Assembly: GCA_937896505.1 (NCBI GenBank)
Contig: CALBNP010000090.1
Span: forward strand, 1 to 17,348
Source of the DNA: an uncultured Bacteroidales bacterium
GTDB taxonomy: Bacteria > Bacteroidota > Bacteroidia > Bacteroidales > F082
Length of the DNA stretch: 17,348 nucleotides
Direction of reading: 5' to 3'
This document shows positions 12,907 through 17,348 of this stretch, piece by piece; the first letter of the stretch is position 1; every line of letters begins with the position of its first letter. The translations under genes were made by a program, and so were the position numbers. The notes under the pieces were generated by a model that was not told the DNA's origin, did no database searches, and saw nothing but the letters and a program-made list of their open reading frames with translations.

Positions 12907-14622
12907 TTACATCATGAGGAACGACATCATCACACCAGCAGCAACAGCCGAGCCGATAACGCCTGATACGTTAGGAGCCATGGCGTGCATGAGCAGGTGG
13001 TTCGATGGGTCGTACTTCTGACCTTCAACCTCAACGACGCGAGCGCTATCCGGCACAGCCGAAACGCCAGCGGCACCAATCATCGGGTTGATCTTCTCTT
13101 TCAGGAACAAGTTCATGAACTTAGCACCCAACAGACCGCCAGCCGTAGCCACGGCAAACGAACAAGCACCAAGTGCGAAGATCTTGATGGAACTCGTGGT
13201 GAGGAACACAGAAGCCTGTGTTGAAGCACCCACGGTGAGACCCAAAATCATGGTAACGATATCGATCAAAGGATTTGAAGCCGTGTTCTGCAAACGCTTC
13301 ACCACGCCCGATTCCTTGATGATATTACCGAAGAACAGCATACCGAGCAGAGGAAGAGCGGTAGGGCTGATGAAGGTAGTCAGGATAAGACCGACCACAG
13401 GGAACATGATCTTCTCGGTCTTGTTCACCATGCGAGGAGCGCGCATCTTGATGAGGCGTTCTTCCTTGGTGGTGAGCAGACGGATGATAGGAGGCTGAAT
13501 CACAGGCACCAAAGCCATGTAAGAATAAGCAGCGATGGCAATAGGACCGATGAGGTTACGCGTACCATTCGTGCCGTTAGCCAAACGCGACGACAGGAAG
13601 ATGGCGGTAGGACCGTCAGCACCACCGATGATACCGATAGCACCAGCTTCTCTCAGGTTGAAACCGAGATAGAGAGCACCGATGAAAGTAAGGAACACAC
13701 CGAGTTGAGCGGCAGCACCCAAAATCATCAGCTTTGGATTAGCAATCAGCGACGAGAAGTCGGTCATGGCACCGATGCCCAAGAAAATCAATGGAGGATA
13801 AACGCCCGAAGTCACGCCGAAATACAGGTAATTCAGCACGCTACCCTTCTGGTAAAGACCAGTCTGGAGGTTCAGTTCACCGCTTTCGAACACTTGGCCG
13901 AGGAAGCCTTTCACGCCTTCGATGTCGCGTGGGTCAAGGCCAAACTGGCGCAAGTCCATCTTATCGACAATCTTGATGGCTTCGCTCAACACCATATTGC
14001 CGTCCTTGCCGTCAAAAATGGCATAAAGCAAGGCCTTGGCCGTATCCATGTTAAAGCTAAACGCACCCGAATCGATAGCCGATTGGGCAAAGCCCACAGC
14101 ATCAGTCAGATTCACGCCAACACCTTGATAGAACGGGATGTTACCGCAAATGATACCAACACCGATTGGGATAAGCAACATAGGTTCAAACTCATACTTC
14201 ACAGCGAGGAAGATGAAGATGATACCCACAAGAATCATGATGAGGTTGCCCAGCTTGCAGTTACGGAAGCCGGTGAGCAACCAGAAGTTTTTCATACCTT
14301 CCTTGAACTGGCCCTTCATCGACATGTCCTTGGCTTCAACCACTTGCTGGTTGGCAGCAGGTTCAACTTGAGCGAGTTCGGTTGTTTCGGTAGCTTCAAC
14401 GGTTTCGGCAGCTTCGGCCACCATCGAATCGGCCACTTGAGCCAACTGCGCATTGCTTTCCTCGACGGTCATGTCAGCGACCATCTCGGTCTGCCCTGCA
14501 AGGTCGGCGACCTTAGTGGCGAAAATCGGATTGTTCACCACCAGCACGTTCAGCAGAAGCAGAAGAACGAGCGAGGCGAGAATCACGACGGGTTTTCTGT
14601 AAATACTCTTCTTTCCCAGCAT
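12907..14622 (-). CDS. mmdB: Na+-translocating (methylmalonyl-CoA) decarboxylase beta subunit, with N-terminal extension
   Basis: This is the membrane subunit that decarboxylates carboxybiotin and exports Na+. From about residue 125 it follows the OadB/MmdB pattern: YFGVTSGVYPPLIFLGIGAMTDF (267-289), IIGGADGPTAIFLS (331-344) with the essential Asp336, AAYSYMALVPVIQPPI (residues about 364-379), PLLGMLFFGN, GLTVGAST, NPMIGAAGVSAVP, and a C-terminal HAMAPNVSGVIGSAVAAG. Homologues such as Klebsiella OadB are about 430 residues; this one has 571. The excess is an N-terminal region (1 to about 120) with one hydrophobic helix (11-30) and a long Ala/Glu/Val-rich acidic stretch (50-98). It is the last gene of the operon, starting 4 bp after mmdC, with AAGG just before the ATG. 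Databases often label such genes oadB; the substrate is inferred from mce and mmdA. Confidence 0.92.
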   Translation of the reverse strand: MLGKKSIYRKPVVILASLVLLLLLNVLVVNNPIFATKVADLAGQTEMVADMTVEESNAQLAQVADSMVAEAAETVEATETTELAQVEPAANQQVVEAKDMSMKGQFKEGMKNFWLLTGFRNCKLGNLIMILVGIIFIFLAVKYEFEPMLLIPIGVGIICGNIPFYQGVGVNLTDAVGFAQSAIDSGAFSFNMDTAKALLYAIFDGKDGNMVLSEAIKIVDKMDLRQFGLDPRDIEGVKGFLGQVFESGELNLQTGLYQKGSVLNYLYFGVTSGVYPPLIFLGIGAMTDFSSLIANPKLMILGAAAQLGVFLTFIGALYLGFNLREAGAIGIIGGADGPTAIFLSSRLANGTNGTRNLIGPIAIAAYSYMALVPVIQPPIIRLLTTKEERLIKMRAPRMVNKTEKIMFPVVGLILTTFISPTALPLLGMLFFGNIIKESGVVKRLQNTASNPLIDIVTMILGLTVGASTQASVFLTTSSIKIFALGACSFAVATAGGLLGAKFMNLFLKEKINPMIGAAGVSAVPDSARVVEVEGQKYDPSNHLLMHAMAPNVSGVIGSAVAAGVMMSFLMM

Positions 14623-14626
14623 GACC

Positions 14627-15061
14627 TTATCCGATTACGATTAATGTATCACCTTGAAGCACATTGTCGCCCTGACGGCAGTTGATGGAGGCAATGGTGC
14701 CATCGCATTCGGCCAGCAGGTTGTTTTCCATCTTCATTGCTTCGTACATCAAAAGCTTGTCGCCCTTCTTGACGCTGTCGCCTTCCTTGACGAAGATCTG
14801 CATGATGGTACCCGGAAGAGGAGCTTCCATCTTCTTGCCGCCAGCGGGAGCAGCCTTAGGAGCGGCACTCTTGGCAGGAGCCGACGAAGCAGCAGGCTTT
14901 GCTGCTGGACGTGCCACTGGAGCGACCACAGGAGCAGCCTGTTCTTCCATTTCAACTTTATATTCTGTGCCATTCACATTGACGGTAGCGATGTTACCTT
15001 CAATGTCCTGAACTTCAACCTCGTAAGGTTTTCCACTTATTGTGAATTTAAATTTCTTCAT
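14627..15061 (-). CDS. mmdC: Biotin carboxyl carrier subunit of methylmalonyl-CoA decarboxylase
   Basis: The 144-residue protein carries the biotin that shuttles the carboxyl group from the MmdA carboxyltransferase to the membrane subunit. It has an N-terminal beta segment (1-40), an Ala/Pro/Lys-rich flexible linker (42-76, as in many biotin carriers) and a C-terminal biotinyl/lipoyl barrel (79-144). The EAMKMEN motif gives Lys110 as the biotinylation site, and the sequence APLPGTI (80-86) opens the barrel as usual. It lies 36 bp after mmdD and 4 bp before mmdB, within one operon. Confidence 0.94.
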   Translation of the reverse strand: MKKFKFTISGKPYEVEVQDIEGNIATVNVNGTEYKVEMEEQAAPVVAPVARPAAKPAASSAPAKSAAPKAAPAGGKKMEAPLPGTIMQIFVKEGDSVKKGDKLLMYEAMKMENNLLAECDGTIASINCRQGDNVLQGDTLIVIG

Positions 15062-15063
15062 GT

Positions 15064-15084
15064 CAATTCTTAATTCTAAATTCT
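15064..15084 (-). repeat. Three 7-bp repeats (NAATTCT) in the mmdD-mmdC spacer
   Basis: CAATTCT, TAATTCT and AAATTCT lie head to tail at 15064, 15071 and 15078, directly upstream of the mmdC start (on the minus strand AGAATTN units). A further TAATTCT lies at 15092-15098, overlapping the end of the mmdD stop codon. The array occupies the place where a ribosome binding site would be. Confidence 0.6.
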
Positions 15085-15097
15085 TTGTTTTTAATTC

Positions 15098-15481
15098 TCA
15101 ACGTTTCCAGTGTCTAGCCGTATAATGCTTGTCGTTCCAAGAAGTGTTTCTTCTCTCGATGGTAATGACGTTGCTTTCTTCGTCATGCAAGTTGGTGGTG
15201 AGATACAAGGCCATACCGATGGCTGTAAGCACTTCGGCAGGAATCTCGTCTTCGACAGCGGCGACGAGTGCATTGGGTTTTTCAACCTTCTTGACTTCTG
15301 GTTTCGGGGCTATCTTCTTTTCATCTTGCTTGGTGAAGTAAGCTGCCACGCCACGGAAAATCATCGAAAGGATGAATAGGGCGATGATGACGATGAGGAA
15401 ACCCACTACCGTCACAATCCAGCCTTTGGTATAAACCCACTCCTCGTGTGCCAATAATAATGGAATTTGTAATAGGTTCAT
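15098..15481 (-). CDS. mmdD: OadG/MmdD family small membrane subunit
   Basis: The 127-residue subunit anchors and assembles the Na+-translocating decarboxylase. It has one transmembrane helix (about 21-44, WIVTVVGFLIVIIALFILSM), a charged Lys/Pro-rich cytoplasmic linker (52-70) and a conserved C-terminal part, IPAEVLTAIGMALYL (residues 80-94), then NVITI and W......ARHW. This bipartite C-terminal domain is common in Bacteroidota OadG-like proteins. It starts 12 bp after the mmdA stop and is followed by mmdC. Databases usually call it OadG family protein; the mmdD symbol rests on operon context. Confidence 0.88.
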   Translation of the reverse strand: MNLLQIPLLLAHEEWVYTKGWIVTVVGFLIVIIALFILSMIFRGVAAYFTKQDEKKIAPKPEVKKVEKPNALVAAVEDEIPAEVLTAIGMALYLTTNLHDEESNVITIERRNTSWNDKHYTARHWKR

Positions 15482-15493
15482 CTCTTTACGGTA

Positions 15494-17053
15494 TTACAGC
15501 GGAATGTTAGAGTGTTTCTTTTCAGGATTGGCCAAACGCTTGGTTTCCAAGGTGCGCAGGGCGCGGATGATGCGGAAACGTGTGTTGCGTGGTTCGATGA
15601 CGTCGTCGATGTAGCCGAACTTGGCTGCTTCGTATGGGTTGGCGAATTTCTTGCGATATTCTTCTTCCTTTTGGGCGACGAACTCGGCGCGTTCATCAGG
15701 ATTGGTGATTTCGGCAATCTTCTTGCCATCGAGCACTTCGACAGCACCACTTGCACCCATGACAGCGATTTCGGCCGATGGCCATGCGTAGTTGACATCG
15801 TTGCGGAGCTGCTTGCAGCCCATGACGAGGTGTGAGCCACCATACGACTTACGCAGCGTGACGGTAACCTTTGGCACCGTCGATTCACCGTAGGCGTAGA
15901 GCAACTTGGCACCGTGGACGATGATGCCATTGTATTCTTGGCCAGTACCAGGCAGGAAGCCAGGAACGTCAACCAAAGTGACAATCGGGATGTTGAAGGC
16001 ATCGCAGAAGCGGACGAAACGAGCGCCCTTGCGTGAAGCGTCGCAGTCGAGAACGCCAGCGAAGAAGGCTGGGTTGTTGGCTACGATACCGACGCTCATG
16101 CCATCGAAGCGGGCAAAGCCGACGATGATGTTCTTGGCGTAGTCTTTATGCACTTCGAGGAAGTCGCCATTGTCAACGATAGCGTTAATGATGTCGGCCA
16201 CGTTGTAAGGCTTGTTCGGGTTGTCAGGAATGATTTGATTGAGGGCATCTTCCATGCGGTCGATTGGGTCGTTGCAGTCCATCAGAGGAGCGTTCTCCAT
16301 ATTGTTCTGAGGCAAGAACGAAATCAAACGGCGGATGAGGCCAAGGCCTTCTTCTTCGTTTTCCACCTTGAAGTGAGCCACACCCGACTTTTGGGCGTGA
16401 ATCTTGGCGCCACCGAGAGCATCGGTCGAGACGTCTTCACCGATGACGGTCTTCACTACCTTAGGACCGGTGAGGAACATGTAGCTGTTGGCTTCGGTCA
16501 TGAGGATGAAGTCGGTCAAGGCTGGTGAATAGACGGCACCGCCGGCGCAAGGACCGAAGATGGCTGAAATTTGAGGGACGACACCAGACGCGTTGATGTT
16601 ACGCTGGAAGATTTCGGCATAACCGGCCAAACTGCGTGAGCCTTCCTGGATACGGGCACCGCCTGAGTCGCAGATGCCGATGACAGGAGCGCCAACCTTC
16701 ATGGCCTGGTCCATCACCTTACAAATCTTGAGTGACATGGTCTCGCTCAATGCGCCGCCGAAAACGGTGAAATCCTGAGCATAGACATAGACGATACGGC
16801 CGTCGATGGTACCATGACCTGTGACGACACCGTCGCCAAGATATTGCTGCTTGTCGAGACCGAAGTCGGTGGTACGGTGTGTGACAAACATGTCAGTCTC
16901 TTCGAAGCTGCCTTCGTCGAGGAGGAGTGCGATGCGTTCGCGGGCAGTCATCTTGCCCTTGGCATGCTGGGAATCAATGCGCTTTTGGCCACCGCCAAGG
17001 CGGGCTTCATTGCGCTTTTCTAGCAATTCCTGAATTTTTTGTTCAATTAACAT
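15494..17053 (-). CDS. mmdA: Methylmalonyl-CoA decarboxylase alpha subunit (carboxyltransferase)
   Basis: This 519-residue acyl-CoA carboxyltransferase moves the carboxyl group of (S)-methylmalonyl-CoA to biotin, giving propionyl-CoA. It has the two crotonase-like halves of the family. N-terminal: KGKMTARERIALLLD (32-46), GICDSGGARIQEG (residues about 125-137), FGPCAGGAVYSPALTDF. C-terminal: VDVPGFLPGTGQE, IIVHGAKLLYAYGE, KSYGGSHLVMG, WPSAEIAVMGASGAVE. The same fold serves propionyl-CoA carboxylase beta subunits; the adjacent mmdD, mmdC, mmdB and mce, and the absence of a biotin carboxylase gene, favour the decarboxylase. The start at 17053 gives the family N-terminus MLIEQKIQELLEKR. A 119-bp gap with a hairpin separates it from mce. 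Confidence 0.94.
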   Translation of the reverse strand: MLIEQKIQELLEKRNEARLGGGQKRIDSQHAKGKMTARERIALLLDEGSFEETDMFVTHRTTDFGLDKQQYLGDGVVTGHGTIDGRIVYVYAQDFTVFGGALSETMSLKICKVMDQAMKVGAPVIGICDSGGARIQEGSRSLAGYAEIFQRNINASGVVPQISAIFGPCAGGAVYSPALTDFILMTEANSYMFLTGPKVVKTVIGEDVSTDALGGAKIHAQKSGVAHFKVENEEEGLGLIRRLISFLPQNNMENAPLMDCNDPIDRMEDALNQIIPDNPNKPYNVADIINAIVDNGDFLEVHKDYAKNIIVGFARFDGMSVGIVANNPAFFAGVLDCDASRKGARFVRFCDAFNIPIVTLVDVPGFLPGTGQEYNGIIVHGAKLLYAYGESTVPKVTVTLRKSYGGSHLVMGCKQLRNDVNYAWPSAEIAVMGASGAVEVLDGKKIAEITNPDERAEFVAQKEEEYRKKFANPYEAAKFGYIDDVIEPRNTRFRIIRALRTLETKRLANPEKKHSNIPL

Positions 17054-17120
17054 TATTAGTGGTTTTTAATATTTGAATGAAACTTGGTTCGAGCAAGGCG
17101 GACATTACAACAACATGTGG

Positions 17121-17139
17121 GTGCGCTATTTTGGCGCAC
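17121..17139. other. Intercistronic hairpin between mce and mmdA
   Basis: GTGCGC (17121-17126) and GCGCAC (17134-17139) form a 6-bp GC-rich stem with loop TATTTTG; the flanking G and C residues do not strengthen it much. It lies in the 119-bp mce-mmdA spacer, about 70 bp before mmdA. There is no T tract on the minus strand, so it is more likely an RNA-processing or stability element than a terminator. No clear TAnnTTTG promoter is seen in this spacer. Confidence 0.45.
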
Positions 17140-17172
17140 GACACTATCCGCAACGAACCGATTAAATTACTT

Positions 17173-17348
17173 TTACTTGTTCTTGTTTTCGCAGAGCTCA
17201 GTCAGAACGCCGCATGTCGATTTCGGGTGCAGGAAAGCGATGCTCAGGCCTTCGGCGCCACCGCGTGGAGCCTGGTCGATGAGGCGGATGCCCAGTTCCT
17301 TGGCCTGTTCAAGCTGACCTTCAAGGTTTTCGACTGCGAAAGCGATGT
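17173..17348 (-). CDS. mce: Methylmalonyl-CoA epimerase (partial, C-terminal part)
   Basis: The frame runs from the window edge to TAA at 17175-17173 and gives about 57 codons of C-terminal sequence: HIAFAV-like IAFAVENLEGQ, ELGIRLIDQAPRGGAEG, then IAFLHPKSTCGVLTELCE and a short NKNK tail. This matches the second half of the vicinal-oxygen-chelate enzyme that interconverts (R)- and (S)-methylmalonyl-CoA; the Glu of LTELCE corresponds to a metal ligand in this family. The N-terminal part lies beyond the window. It supplies the (S)-epimer for the decarboxylase encoded immediately downstream, and is the first known gene of this operon. Confidence 0.9.
   Translation of the reverse strand, partial: IAFAVENLEGQLEQAKELGIRLIDQAPRGGAEGLSIAFLHPKSTCGVLTELCENKNK

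Noticed and set aside
13705..14685. Long open frame (326 codons) on the plus strand opposite mmdB
   Set aside because: It lies wholly antisense to the well-conserved mmdB coding sequence, is His/Gln/Asn-rich as expected from the complement of Ala/Val/Glu codons, and matches no family I recognise.
15494..17053. Propionyl-CoA carboxylase beta subunit
   Set aside because: The fold is the same, but no biotin carboxylase gene is adjacent, while the Na+-pump membrane subunits and biotin carrier of a decarboxylase are encoded directly downstream.

Overview
The window looks like chromosomal DNA of a member of the Bacteroidales (Bacteroidota), probably a gut or other anaerobic species. The evidence is a cell-surface protein with a type IX secretion (T9SS) C-terminal signal, promoters of the Bacteroidota type (TAnnTTTG, several with a TTG-like box about 19 bp upstream), genes largely without Shine-Dalgarno sequences, a Bacteroidota-type LptD, and a sodium-pumping methylmalonyl-CoA decarboxylase operon typical of succinate/propionate-forming anaerobes. 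I cannot name the genus.

Layout. Bases 1-896 hold the 3' end of a secreted repeat protein (three InlB-type B repeats plus T9SS sorting domain). A 230-bp spacer of degenerate 8-bp tandem repeats follows, then elbB (+). The 286-bp spacer between elbB and the convergent glyA (-) contains four separate hairpins, two of which are related copies of one element with compensatory stem changes. Next come an AAA_14/DUF4143 ATPase (-), tyrS (+) expressed divergently from it, and a second, unrelated AAA_14/DUF4143 ATPase (+) preceded by a 45-bp-period direct repeat over its promoter. The second ATPase ends 1 bp from the end of a convergent secreted amidase with a SPOR-like domain (-). The amidase and lptD (+) are divergent, with overlapping, face-to-face promoters. 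lptD is followed after 29 bp by an L-fucose/arabinose-isomerase-like gene. After a hairpin terminator, the rest is a minus-strand operon read right to left: mce (partial), mmdA, mmdD (OadG-like), mmdC (biotin carrier), mmdB (OadB-like).

How the genes work together. mce plus mmdA/D/C/B form the epimerase and the Na+-exporting decarboxylase that turn methylmalonyl-CoA into propionyl-CoA. The amidase and LptD both serve the cell envelope (peptidoglycan hydrolysis and LPS insertion) and share a promoter region. glyA, tyrS and elbB are housekeeping genes. The two ATPase genes are visibly AT-richer than tyrS and mmdA and look like accessory insertions between core genes.

No complete new multi-gene system is evident. 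The most unusual material is repeats: octamer arrays, two covarying nested hairpins, duplicated operator-like sites in front of the second ATPase, and in-frame tandem repeats in the N-terminus of LptD.
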